A stretch of DNA of 64,000 nt, taken from the NCBI RefSeq assembly GCF_029227915.1, contig NC_079885.1:20595001-20659000 (forward strand), written 5' to 3'. The notes beneath the pieces were generated by a model. That model was given only the letters and a program-made list of their open reading frames with translations, was not told the origin of the DNA and did not search any database. How positions within the stretch are numbered: the first letter of the stretch is position 1; each line of letters opens with the position of its first letter. The position numbers and the translations under genes were made by a program. Positions 36,008-51,000 of this stretch are shown one piece after another. Source of the DNA: Hydractinia symbiolongicarpus (Eukaryota; Cnidaria; Hydrozoa; Anthoathecata; Hydractiniidae).

Positions 36008-39000
36008 TCACGGCACAGTAATGTGTTTCCTTTGCGTCATCTTTCTCCGCACATCTCGAACCTGTGACATCAGATTTAACTCAGCTTCGTTGAATGATCC
36101 TCGTTGGGCATCAGACCCGAACGAAATATCATCTAAAGCATAAAAATAAAAGATAATCAAGCCTTAGGCAGCCAGTTCTGTTTAAAGACAAAAAGAAAAT
36201 CCTGAATTCTATTTATAAACAAGTGAGCAAGCAAACAAGTGAGCAAGCAAACAAGCGAGTTTCCATACCATCAATACTATGTCGCAGATTTTTCTCTTCT
36301 AGCTTTTCTGTTAACAGTTGCTCGTGCTAAAAAACGCGATTAGGTGAATAGTGGAGCCAGTTTACTGTATAGAGTTCCGGAAAGGGTCTAACCATTCTCC
36401 CACAATCTTGGACAAAAATATTGAGACAAAGGCAGTTTTTTTCTTATTCTTCAAATATGGTCAACACAGTCAAATAGTCAATGCTCTGTAGCAGGCTGCA
36501 AAGTCGCTTCTTCTGCACACACGTAGGCCAGGCAGACAACGTTAAAAATTTGCTAGTCACATTTTCTAGCACGCCCGCACACCGAAATAAACAACGTCGA
36601 GGCCCTTGAAGACCCTGAAATTCGTGACGTCAGCAACAATTAGTACATTTTAAGAATTTGGACTTTACTAAATAATATGGGTTCTGTATGGGTTTTTAGT
36701 GACGGTCGGAAATACTTCTATTGTAAGTCTGGGTACGGGGTATTTGCTAAAGAGGGAAATGATATTGATATAGAAATTTCTGAGTTAAGCCGGAACTATC
36801 GAGTTATTTTTTGTGAAAAAGAATAGGACAATACCTGTTTTTCTATATTAGCACGCATCACGTCATGTAGATCAGCTTCTCGCAACTTGTTATCGAAATC
36901 TTTTTTCGCAATCTACGGTAACAATTGTATAACTACTTAAGGACACGCACGACACACAAAAATAAACAAGTGAAACTTTAATGGATCTATCTGGATTCAA
37001 AACAGCAGAAAAAAACTCATAATCCAGTCCTAAGAAAAATTCGAATCGTTTCCCTGCCATTGCTCAAAAAATCAGAAAAAACTAATGTTTAATCCTGAGA
37101 AATGTAAAAACTTATTTTTAGACAGTTTGCGCACAAATCAGCCATTTTTGAGCCGATAAGGTTTTTTCTAGAAAAACTGACTTCGTCAAATTTGAGGGTC
37201 TATTGTTCTGTATCTCCATTGCTCTCATCCGATGAGGATGAAATAGCGAAGACTGTTTCACTTACTTGTAACGCTTGTATTTCTCTTTCTAAATTCCATA
37301 GTTTCGTACGTGCGTCCAGGTCAGTTTTCATTTGAACATGTTGTCTGTTTTGTCCTAACCTCGCAAGATGTATTTGATAGTTCTAAAGAAACAGAATAAC
37401 GAGTAATTATGCTCAATAATCATCAGATAAAATCTAATAAGCGGGACACGTGGTATATTAAAACTTGTAATTCCCCGCGAGTAGAAATCGTGATAGAGAA
37501 AAACCTGTTAGGAAAAACTGAAATACAAAAATTGGATGACGTCTTTCTATCCAATAAGACGTTATTATATATTTCCAAACCTGAAAGAAAAGCTAAAACG
37601 GTGGAATATAAACTTTAGAAAATTAGGTAAAAATGTTTAAAATTACTAGATGAAAGCATAAAAATGTTAAGATATCACGTTGGATATAAAGAATGTTTTT
37701 ACTCGATTTGTTCTCACCACCTGCTAACTGATGAGTTCCTATGATAAGTTCCTACGCCTTACCAAAAAGAAATTTGACTAATTTTTCAAAGCTAACTAAA
37801 AATGATAAAAAGCCACAAAATTTAACCCAAAAACGTACTTTAAACGTTATTACAAAAAACAAAACACTTTCAACAAAGTAAACTGTATTGACCACAATGT
37901 ACAGGTCAGTTTCTATTGTGTATATATTATACACTTCTCTTTCTACCATTATACATTACGTCATCTTTAATTAACATAAAGTGTTGAGCAATAGCAGTGG
38001 AACGCTGTTACAACTTTATTGCAAAAACACATGTTGTGCAACAAAGCAACGCAACAGATGTTACACAAGAAATGTGATAAGATGTTTTTTATCTGTTACA
38101 CGACAATTATCGACTGTAATGGCTACCAGCCGTAAATAAAACAGTGAACAACCTTCATCGTTTCAGCGTCGACAGCTTGAGTTCTATCAATAATTTGACG
38201 CAAGCGTTCGTCTTTATTTTCTTGTTGTTTTCGTAAGATGTCCTTCTCGACTTGAAGATGAAATGAAGATTCCACGTTGTCTCTCATTAAACCCTGTGTT
38301 AATAAAAAAGATAATAAATGCTAGAGAACTTTCTACAAAACCTTACGAGAATTTCCTAACAAATTAAATACATTTTGCATCATGGCCGTAAAAACTTTTA
38401 GAAACGCCTATGCTAAAATAAACGCCCTCTAGCATAAATTTCAAAGCGAAAATCTGGAAAAAAGGTAAGATTGTTTTGAAATTCCTAAAATGAGCTGTGA
38501 GAAGCAAAGACGAGATTTTAATCCACAGTTGGTTAAGAACAGTCGAAGCGAGTCCATGACTCTCAGTTTCGTTATTTCGAGACTGTATCGTAACAATTAA
38601 AAATTGTCCGGTAAATCATTATTCTGGTGTTGGTTTCGGCGTTCGGAAAGAAATTTTCGTCCTCGAAGTTTTGTTGGTAAAAGCAAAAACGTTTCAAATT
38701 TTATGAGACGTTTTAAAAGTCAAATGAAGAAAACACAAACAAGCAGGTAAAGAAGCACAAAAACAATGTCTTGCTGTGATCTAGTTCACCTCTTGGAAAT
38801 TTCGCTTCTGAGCTTCAATTTCTAATGCTTTGATTTCTGCATCTTCTAACGCAGCTTTTGTTTCCTCGTCCCGTTGTAACATCTATAAGAAAAGAAAAGT
38901 AAAAAATTACATAAACGCGGACACGCACACGCACGCGCGTTTGTCATTTTCTAATTCAAAGGGTTGCCAGAATTGACAGTTCCTCAAATCTACGTTTGAG

Positions 39001-42000
39001 GAGACTTGGAGACGTGGCAGCCCTAACCAATCAACTTTTCAAGTGAACAAATGTTTAGAATTAGAATTAGATCATAAAACATTTGGCAGGAGGTAACAAA
39101 GAGAGACTTGCTGCAGAGTTTAAAACGAACAGTTCAGATCAGAATGAAGGGTCATTAATATATTAGCATATGCTAGTATGGGAAAATTACGTTCAGCCAA
39201 GACCAATAATGATGATGACGACAATAACGATGGCGATGACGGCAATGATGGCGATGATGACGAAAACGACGATGACGTCACCCGTTTAAGACAAATTTAA
39301 GGAGATTTGAGGACTTTTTTTTAAAGGTATTTTCATAATTAAGATTTTGGAGCATTTTAAAGGTAATGCTACGAGTGATAGCAAATTATTGCTTCTAATG
39401 TAGCATTTCGATTTAGAAAATGAGAACATGTGATAAACCATATAGTTTGTAAAATTTATATTGAGGAGATCGAGGAGAACGTTCTTAAAATCATCTTCGT
39501 CTACAGAGACTATAAAATCTACGTTTGAGGAGACTTGGAGACGTGGCAGCCCTAATCAATCAACTTTTCAAGTGAACAAATGTTTTGTTTTATTACACTA
39601 TATCAACACTTCACAAGCGATGAATCATATCAATACAGCACTACTTAGGCGAGCTCAAAATAAATAAAATAAAAGCAGTGCTTACTTTTCGGTTCAGTTC
39701 GTCATCCAGTCGTTGCAATTCCACATTTTTCACCTGCTGTTGATGGTGCAGAAAATTTCTTCGCACTTCATCTAAAACATCTAACTCTTGTAATGCAACA
39801 TCTCTTCTTAATGATTGGAGCCTATCGGTGAAAAAAGAAAAATATGCAACAGTGATACCAGCATGCAACAGCGAACAAGTTGAAAACATTAAGAAACGTA
39901 CCCATGAAATCAAAATTTCAAACGCCGCTACCAGAAACATCATCAGAAGCTTCATCAATCTTAAATTTAGCCAACCCTTTTAATACTCTCGTTTTTAAAA
40001 CTCTTTCATTTTATAATAAGTTCTCTGTGGAAAAATGTGTTTGTTGTTCTCCCACATCAAATTTGGGTAATACCACACAACGTAGCTATTATAATTACAA
40101 CAACCCATTGGACGTAACCCACCCATACCTACTTTTTTCTCTGTGCAGCAAGCTTGTTCTCTTCGTTCGAAATTAATTCTCGCCTTTGCTGTTCAGCTTT
40201 TATAACGTTTTCTTGCTCCCTGTAATAAGCGAGTTCTTCGCGTCTTGTTAATTCTCTTTGCTTCTTTATATCAATAGCTGCTTGCCTGTAAATGATTTAT
40301 GACAGTATTGAAAAGAGAATTCACTGCAACAATCAAAAACTTTGCATTGCAAAAAAATCCTTTCGCAGAATCATTAGATCTCGTTTTTTTTAACTTCAAT
40401 TTAGCGAAGTAACTGCGATAAAGAAAAACATGTTTAAGCGGTAATAGGGTAGCAAGCGAGCAAGGGTACACGAAATACTGACTATGGCTAATTTCCGTGG
40501 CCACGGGTAAACAAAAAGTCTATATGGTAGCTTCAAGCAGCGAAGGAGGAATTTCTATGGATTTTTCCAACGAGAGAATTCCAGTGAATTTTTCCACGGG
40601 CTTTACTAATACACAAAGAAAACTAAACGTGCACATAGTGACATCACAAGTCGCTATTGTAAGATTGCAGGAATTTTATGTCGAGTGAAATTTTAACTGT
40701 TGAAAATCTTTTATATTCCCAGAATATGATTTTTTGTTGTTAAAATTAAAATTTTTCTAATAAAAGAGTTACTATATATTTCTCCCCTCACTTCAATTTT
40801 TCTTGAATCGCTGATGGCGACCAAACTACTTGGTTGGACTGTGCTAGATGTTTCGCTACGGTCGGCACCCGATGCCAGCTAAGTACTTTCTTTGCGGTCT
40901 ACGCTACGATAATATTCGGCAAGGGTAAGCGGGGAATCAAGATATACTCAGCAAAGTTTCAAAGGTCGACAAAGAGGGTAGGTTCTTGGTTCCCGTTTTA
41001 AATTATTTGTCAAAGGTGCATAATAATTACTTTTGTCGAAGATAATCTAATTCTTCTTCACGAATGCGCTCTCTCTCTTCAACCTGAAAAAAAAGGTCGA
41101 TGATTTCTATCAAAAAAATATACCACGTGTTTCACCACTGAATAATTTATTTTTGTTATTCATTGATCACCTGTGAAGTATTAGTTAGCGCTCATAAATT
41201 TAAAATCTAAGGTCCATTTTAATAATCTTGGTTGAGCACCAAAATTTAGGTTTTCTTATAAAATACTGTGTGTACTGTCTACAAAGAAACATTATCCAAC
41301 AACAACAACAACAACGCACCAAGTAGTCAACTATAAACTTTGGGTAACAGTCAAACACTGGGTATTGTCCAACAGGAACACTTCTAAAATCATCCAAAAC
41401 TTTCTTTGGGTCGATGCTTGCAGGAGTCGACGAAGCAATTCGGTATGTTTCTTTTATGATACTCGGTATATCAACAGCATTTTTATGGTGGAAGAAAAAC
41501 TACAAATAAAAAAAAATAATGGTGAAAGAAAACCCAAGGTATGAAATGATGTTGGGCTTATATTATAGAGCTTAAAAAGCCTTTTCGAATTTTTTAAAAA
41601 CGTCTTTTTGTTCTTAAGATATTCACTTTCAGATTTAATTATGCTGCATGAATTATAATGTCATATCTAATTAATAGCAAGTTTTACATTGGGATGTGCA
41701 TTCAAACTTTATCAATGCATAGATATTATAAGGGTGAATTGATTAACATAATTATTTTGCCAAAATGACACGCGTTTTCTCGTCCCAGGGCTCTCAACTT
41801 TTTGCTGACGTTTGCAATAAAAAGATTTCTGGGTAAGCTTGTATAGAACCTATATGTTTATTTTTACATATATGACATCCGAATTTCCATCGCTAACTGT
41901 CATACGGTCATTTTTTAGAATTCTAATCTTAAAGATTTTTGTTTTAATGTATTCGCAAAAATAGCAGTACAATATTTCTGATATACCAGTGATATCGCTA

Positions 42001-45000
42001 ATTGTGAATACCGTGACTGTTCCCTTAATTACACTCTGGAAGTTATTAATTCTAATGCGAAAGTATAAACTTTTGTCGATATATAATGATGAGGTGACAG
42101 AACAGCAATTTGTAATGATAATACTTGTCTTAAGACAGATTTTTGTTGTTATGTAGAGGTTATACCTTCTAAAGATTGTGCATTTTTACAAAATCTACTT
42201 TATTGCAAGGATTTAGTAAAAAGGGGATACAATGACCATTCAGATTAACACGTAAAAAACATAGAGTATACAGACACAACAGATATAGTAAAAAAAACAA
42301 TACAGAATAAGACACATAAAATAAATAAAACTTATCATTAGGAGAATATCCTTAAACGGATAAATTATAAAGAGATTCTTAACGACTTTAATAATTAAAA
42401 TGGTCCAAGCAACAAACTACATGCCAGAATTTTTGTTTCTGGCAGTAGCTTTACACGTGTTAATAGTCCCAACACTCAGCCTTACACAAATATTACATGT
42501 CACGGATCAGTCTAACACAGCACCAGCCTGTCATAACAGGGGATTTATCAATAATAAAGATAGAAAACACCCATTTGTGACGGATTTTAAAAAGCAAAAT
42601 ATGCAGACTTTGCCTCCCTACTGGACTGGGGTAATAAGCGGGATATTCAACCCCTAAGACAAGACGCAAAGTCAAGCCACCTTACTACGCTTCTTACACA
42701 GTCTAAAGAAAAAAAGAATGAAGTGGGCAAACATTTTCACTAATCATTTTCACGGTAAGCCGGCTTATCGGCTTACCGTGAAAATGAAATGGTCAGCTGG
42801 GGTAAATTGCAATCACTAGGGAAATTCCAGTCTCAATTTTTCCTTTTTTGAAAAAAGAAAACTAACGAATGAATAATAAGTAAACTGAGCAATTGTTCAG
42901 TTTTGACGAATAAATTGGTGAAATGGAACAGTCGTCACACTTGAACCAGGTGTTACAATTGTCCTTGACAAAGGCCCAGTATTGTCAACTTCCAATGTGC
43001 CAGAATGGTTGATGGTAGCAACTAAATTGTATTTATTACTAAAATACACGTCATCAGACAGGGTGTTTATTATGCAGTTACTCGACCAAACTGTTGTCTT
43101 TATGGGAAAAAGAATTCACCGATGTATGTACATCGGTGAATGGACAATCAGGAAACTTCCACAATTTAAAATTTGGGTCTCAACTGTGGCTTCCTGGAGT
43201 GACAAACACTGAGGCAGAAAGCACTTATTGTCGCCTAGGAGTTGCTATATTAAAAGAGCGCGTTAAAGAGAATACTGACATAAAAGTTGGCAAAGTTAAA
43301 ATCGACCCCTTTTGCTCTCTGGAATAGAAATAAAAAAAAAGAGTTACAAGAAGTTGTTGTGGTCAGTGTTACTGAAAGATGGTCATTCGCCAAAGAAGAA
43401 AAACCAATAAGCTCATCAATAACAATCTGGAGGATTTCAGGAACATCTTGTTGAGAATTGTAATAAAACTCCTTCCTCTCTAGGGCATGCATTCTATTTT
43501 GTAACGAGCTCAAAAAGAAATAAAAATGACAAGGCTAACATTTTACTGATATTGATAAAAAACACAAAAAATGCATAAAGAAATAACTTAAATAAGCAGT
43601 AATTCTTGCAGAATGAAATATTGCAATTTTGCGAAAGTTGAATTTTACGTGACAAATATTTGTAATGTACTGTAAAATGTTTAAATAAATGCTTGAAATA
43701 AAAAACCAAATTTCAGGCTGGACACATGAAAAAGATAAGAACATCTCAAGCTGAAATCCCTAGGTTGCAAAGAAACGAACAAACAAACATATTTACGTGG
43801 AATAACAGAGAGTCAAATAAAAATTCGTGTAAGACAAAGCACAATATAACAAGTTTCGTTTAAAAGTATTTCTGAACACAAAGAAAAATGTATAGTTCAC
43901 CTGAAAATCTTCTTCTGATTTGCATGACAGTAAAGTTTGACGTGAACCAATCAAGTAGGAAACGACAAAAAACAGCATAAACGATGGAGGGTTGGAAAAC
44001 AAGTTATCCCATACTATCATCCACTGTTCCTTTGTTAAAATCTCAGAAAACAACGTATGTAGTAACGGCCATGCGTAAGTCTGAATATAAATATTAAAGC
44101 TCGTTTACACGCAACCGATTATACAAAGAAAAAGTCGTTGCAAGATCTCTCCCTTTCAGCATTCACTTCGAGCAGGAATACTTCAGGAAAGAGGTGCATA
44201 CCATAAATCCTCGATTTATCACGCTGCTCAAATAAGTACTCGTGCTGTCGTGAAAATAACTTTATGAGAATTCCCTTAATTAAGCGGCCACCCATTACAC
44301 TTTAAGAAAAGGGCTTTGATTATAATTTTTAATCAAAACGACCTGTAGGTTTTATTTTGATATTATAATTTTCTGCAACGTATGGTTTTTAGGAAGAATA
44401 GGGAGGTAGGATAAACAAAAGAAAGTAGCAATTAAATCAAAATGTTCATTCTAGTTTCCATCTCTCCAATTTTTATTCTATTTTTTTTCTTTGAATTACC
44501 TTAGGTTCTAAAAAATACCTGTTTTTGTAAACAATACTGGTTTGCAATAAATTTAATAATTTAATAGCAACTTACCGTCTCGCTCCAATGCCAATGCTCC
44601 CCCCCCCCCCTAAAAGACTCTTAATGGAGGATTTACGGTATGCAAAGTTAAAATAATACAAGATGTATAAAAAATCTGGTTTTCACGAAAAAACGACAAA
44701 TAAAGAAAAAGAACAGAATCTGAGAAACGCAGTAAAAACCAAACCTGAGCTGAGATTTTAAATTTTATAAAGTGCTCCAACAAGGCGGCGTCATGATGTC
44801 CCAAGATGGATTCGATCATTGATAAAATGCTCAATGGTGGATTCGGGAAAAATTCAAACCATTTTTGACACCAATTCACTACAACATAATATCAATACAA
44901 TGTTGGGAGAAATTTTCGAGGTTGAGGACTACCGCAAATTTTTTTTTTTTTTAATTTCGCGGATTGTCATACTTTTCGATTTCTTATTACGTATCAAAGA

Positions 45001-48000
45001 ACTCCAAATTGATTGATCGGCCCTGCTTTATTCCTTACACAAATGTTTCTGTAACGTCTATAGTATATATTAACAAAATATACTACATCAAAACAAAGTA
45101 GGATCTAACTGAATCATTTCCCTTTCGCGGTCGGCGGTGAAAAAATAATTATTACTTCTCGCACTAACAAAACCACTGTTATTTCTACTGGTAGAGAACA
45201 ATTACCTAATTTTAAGTATAGGAGAGGTTTGCGATTTGCCCGTCTTTGTTCGTCTGTTAGCATAAAGTAATGAAATTACTTTACAGGATCTGAAATAAAG
45301 CTGCGACGCAACCATTTTAAACACACAGAAAATATACTTGACGTAGCTTTTTCGTAACATTTTAGGGATTTTGTAACGATCCGGTTACCAATTTGAACAG
45401 ATAACGATTGTTATTAAAAAGACTGGAAATTAGCCCGTAGCAAAATCCACGGGTTTGCCAGTCCTCAGATTTTCGCCAGTCGTACATATTTCGTGTATCC
45501 TTAGCATAAAGTAGCGATGAGGCTTCTATTTTGAACACTCAGATGACGGTTAATATTACTATAGAGGTTAAGAAGAAAATAGCGAATATCGTCAAAGCAG
45601 ATATTTGACTATATAGATACAGAAAAAAAGGAAAGCAATTCGACGTACACAAAATGGTGATTACAACTTCAAAACAAATCAATTGGTTGTTAGGAAACAT
45701 CTTGACAATAGGAAATACCATCATAGGAAGATAATCTGTTTCGCCAAAAATGGGCGACCAATACGCTATTGCTGAAAGAACTCTAAATACAAAAAAAACA
45801 GAGTAAACAAAAATTACAATAAATAAATAAAACTAGTTATTAGTCTGTAGAAATGGGAGACCGCTGGTCATACATATTTCTCGCATTACTATTTCGTGGC
45901 TTGTTAACATGAAGTGATGAAATTTACTTAGACGTGGGTTATTACTATGATTTTATGTGTGATTATAATGGCGTTTTCGATTACAACCCTCCCCCCTGGC
46001 TTTTAAATCTTTTCACACACAGACAGGTTTTATTTTGTCAACACAACTAGAAATTACCAATTAAAATTACAAAGCTACACCAACCTCTGCAATACACGCA
46101 GCAATTTGCGACTTTTGATTGGATACTTTTCATGCAAGATTGCAAATGCATTGTGGGTACCCTTATCGACGAGCACACTGAAAGCAACGTGATTCTCTGG
46201 TAGTTGTAAAATACTTCTCCATATGAATAATCTTATAAACAGTAAATAAAAAACTACATGAAACTGTTGTACCGAACTTGCTATTCGATATCAATAGGGA
46301 AAATAAAGTAACATCTTGAAATCGTTTAAAAGGAAAAATAAAAGGTGGGGGAGTCATAGACGTGAAGCATTGTGTTGGGAAAATAAAAAATACAGCATGC
46401 TACACAAGGTTTAATGGTAAAACTACATTTATACACTTTTGGGAGTTGAATTCAAATATTTTTTTTCAAAATTAAAATGAGCATGAAGTGAAACGTTGAT
46501 GTGGAAGACTCGATGAAAATATTCATGTAGTTTTATCTATCAATTATCTGAAAGTTACCTGTATTTTTCTGGGTATTCGCCATAGCCTTTCAAAATCGCT
46601 TTCAAACGTTTTGTGTTGATCACATCGCCTACACTGCTCGTCTAAAAAGACAGAAAAACACCATTAAGAGAAGAAGTGCATTAGTTAATATACAGACTCG
46701 GCTTCTTTGGTAAAATATTCAAAACATTACTTCAAAACTTTTTTGTAAAATATACCACCATGCTAACATTGTTTTTATCAGATGGCTTCCGCAATCTTTT
46801 TTTGCATTTTTTTACATTTCTTTCAACATTGCATGTTTCAACATTTTCTTGTTCACCTCCTTCTGATCTAGTTATCACTTTTTGTACAACAGGTTTGGTA
46901 CCCTATAAAAAATTATGAGAATACAGGTAACAGCGTTTAAAGAAGAGAACCCTACAATACTGTTGGGTAAGAGTGCTTACACACATCATTCTAATATTTA
47001 GCAAACAATTTGTGAGCTACCCGTGAAACAATTAGAACGGTAACATGAAGGTTAGGTAGAACTAATGGGTTAAATACAGTTTTGCAAAAACCTTTAGAAT
47101 TCCTTTGAGAGAGCTAGCAAATTAATGACTATCTCAAATAGGAATACATGCCACCCATGTAAATCAACCACCTATATTCAAGTTAAATTTTATCAAAATT
47201 CATTACTTTTCTTGTTTTCCATATTTAATATTTTAACCCCCCCCCCCCCCCCCTGTGTAATTTTAAATAAATAATCAATTAGTTGCACATTCACAAACTT
47301 GAAGGAAATGTTTGCAATTCATAATATACGCTAACATCCTTCTTCAGAAGAATTCTATCCCTTAGAATATGCAATTTTTTACGCTTTATTACATAGCTTC
47401 AAATATTAAGCAGACAGTTAACAATAAAAAATGAGTATTTCTGAGTAACATCACGACTTCCTAAAGAGCTTTTATGATAACTATCAAACACATAAAAACA
47501 GATTTGACGAAATAACTCTCATAGGTATGGGGAATCTTCTAAGAAGATTCTTCTCTTTTTTAAGTGTCTGTTTCACCTGAGCACTCCACATAAAATGTTA
47601 AAGCAATGTTAAACGTCACCCTCTTTCAAGTGAACACAATTTTTGGTGAACACAAATCTGGAAACTGTTTATGAGAAGTCTATACCATAAAATAAAAACA
47701 AAGAGACAAATCCGTAGCTTTAGCATTTATCAAACCACACCATGAGAAAATTATTTTCTAAAAACATCATCATACGTTCAGGACAATACAAACATTACCT
47801 GTGGTTTTAATATGTGACTTAACAGATGCACGGCGATGCAACCATTATCTAATACTGCTACGACGTATCGCATGTTTTTACCCATCGCGAAACTGTATAT
47901 TCTCTAAAAAAGGGTAAAACCAGAAAGCTGGCTAGAAATTCACAATTAAGGTCATTGGAGCCTGATGGAGAATTTTCCAATGAAAAAGTTTTCAAATCCT

Positions 48001-51000
48001 GTGGTCCCACATGCCTGGAAACAGTTACCCTGACAGTAATTCCTTGCAACATTGATCATAGATTTCAAATCATTAAATTCAAATCATTTCATTGTTGCAT
48101 GCTTCGACGAATAAAAGAATAAAATTACATACGCAATAAATAATATTTTGGATCTATGTTTTGTGAAAAGAATGCATCAGTTAGATAAAATGAAAACCAA
48201 AAAAATTAATAATTCATTTAAAAAAAACATGCTTGATTTGGAAAGCCACCTAATATTTTCAATTTAGAATTGTCCGTCAAACGGACAAAATAATGGCTAC
48301 CTACTACACTTATAAAACTGTTTACAGTCGAAAATAATTAAAAGTAAATTTCGATGGATAGACAACAAACCTGCTCAACAGATCCAATTTCCGCGTGCAG
48401 TTTACAATTATGGGTATCAATAAATCGAAGTATTCCATCTTGCCCTAACACAGCTAGCAACTGCAAGAAAAAAGATAACGTAAGAATGATAGTTGCACAA
48501 TTTCGACCTACAACCTTACGTTTACAAGGCACATGTGTTACCACTGGACCGCAGCTACCATCTTAATTTGCAACTTTGTTTTGTATATACCGAAAACGTA
48601 AATCGCTACCTATGCTGCCATTTTTTTCTCAATTCTCTGATGTTTTGATGCATGGCCCCAAATGATCTTTTAAAATTTTTGATGTATTTATGAGCCATGT
48701 ACTTAAGCTAACTAATTTTAGTCTTGACTGTAACAGCCACTATTTAAAACAATTTCAAGACAGTTTCATTGCGAACGGCAACAACTGGAAATTCTGGCAA
48801 AGCGTTATTGAAGGCAATAGAGTAAAATATTTGCAGGTACATAAACTTTTTAGTTGAAATTCATATATATACAAAAATGATGAAAAAATGAGGTTAAGAG
48901 TTGTCTATACCACAAGGGGTTGCTATAGCTCCATGTTGAAGATACCCTTAAGTAAATAAATAAGATATGATATGATGAGCAAAAAAAACAATCCATGGGA
49001 GTAAGCTATCCATTAATTAAACATTTCTTAACTGTAAGTAAATTTTTCAAAAAAATTGTAATGATTCAACTTACAAAAAACAGAGACTAGAGATTAGAAA
49101 GAACAAAGAAAGAAATTCCTTTCTTGCTTACTTGATGTTGGTTGACAGCAAAGTTGTCTGTCACAAATTCCAGTTCTTTTACTTCTTTGATTTTCTCTGG
49201 GAGCTCAATAACTTGAATTAACATACGGCTATCAAGATTCCATAAATAAATAAATCGCGATCTAGTAATAAAGAAAAAAACAGAAAATCAAGAGATACTA
49301 TCCATAAGAATTATTTCGTTTCCTCCACCCCCTTTTTTTTCCCTATGAAATAAGCATCAGCCAAAAGCTTTTTGTTTAAGCTTTTATGGTTTGTCTTTTG
49401 AAGTAACGCATAAAATTATGACAATTTATATGGCTTAATTCTCTTCTTAATAAAAATACTTCTCTTCTTTCCTCTAGTAACTTGTCCTCCAAGTGTGAAA
49501 CACTTGTGTTCCATTATTAAAAAATTCTCAAACCCAATTCTGGTACTCAATATTCTTTGTGAACTTGCAGCCGTGGAAACAGGTCTAACCTTTTTAATAC
49601 TAGCTGTCCAAAATTTCATGTTTCATAGCAGAGTATAAAATTTAGATTAAAATATATTGCTGTTGTGCGTTTAATGTATTTCTTTAAGAGTTTTCTTGAA
49701 AAAAAATCTGAAGAATTTCTGGCAAACAAGCTAAAGATGCATTTAAAAATATATTCATCATAAAAGATTCCATTCGTCTACTTTATTAGCCATACAAATT
49801 TGTTCACTATGATTTTAGAATCGTTATACATGTCAAGACTTGAATAACAGAACATGTTTGCGCTGCATAAATTTTCGTGCTTGCAAACAACTTATCATTC
49901 ACACAAGATATAACTTTAATATTAACTGCTATATTATTTATTATTCCCTGTACGCTAATAACTTGCGATGCGCACATTGAGAACACACTCGTTCAATTCA
50001 CAGAGACCTGCATAATAATAGCAAAGTCTTAATGCATTTATGAAAACAAATTACATGTGTATAAAAAAACATATCTGGAAAAGATTTAAATAAAGCATAC
50101 TTTATATATTATGACAACAAAACACAGTTTCTGACTGAGCTGAAGTTAGCAGTTGTGTTCTTTTCTCTCACCGTACTTATTCTAATAAAAGTGACAAAAC
50201 TAACCTCCCTCCGGCAGCCAGCACCCTACAATCATTTGTCGCTGATAAGCATTTGTATCCAGGTTTCTTGCCAACAGGTGAACTCAATTGATATAGACAT
50301 TTCATAGTTTCACAGTCCCAAACAAAGACACTGTCATCTTTGAAACAACTTACAATTTTGTTGCTGTTAGGCAGAAAGAAAACCTAGGAAGAGATTAGTA
50401 ATTACACAGTAATTTATGCAGGATAATTCGTTTGTAAAAATGCTCAATGAGAAAAGTTAATCAAGTTATAACAAATGTATATAAATTAAACAGTAGCATG
50501 ATACTTCCTTAGGCATTAAAGTTTATTCAGCTGGTGTTTACATAAAACATAGTGGCAAGGCTCAATTTAGAAGATTATTGTTAAAATATAATTATTAAAC
50601 TTCTGCATGATACAAGTTTTCATTTGGGTAAAAATGATTAACTTTACTCTCCCTATGAAAAGCTTCCGTCTAATATTGATATTAAATGAATTTAAATTTT
50701 AAAAAGAAAAGTTAGTTGAAGTTACAATTTGTTTACATGTTTATTTATTTTACAATAAACTCACTGTGTGAATATATGCAGCTTAGAAAATTAAATTTAT
50801 AAGCATATTCATAGCATGTTTCAAATATTTATAGATGTTGCAACGGAACTTAATGTCATTTTAGGACAAACTGGTGCAAAAAGAGCTCTTTTTGAAGTCC
50901 ACTTTAACATATTTTGGCTGGATAATTGTTCTCACCTTTTGTACTCCCACATCTTGTGCGCCGTTTAATGTTCGCTTCTTCATAAAGGTATTTAGGTCCC

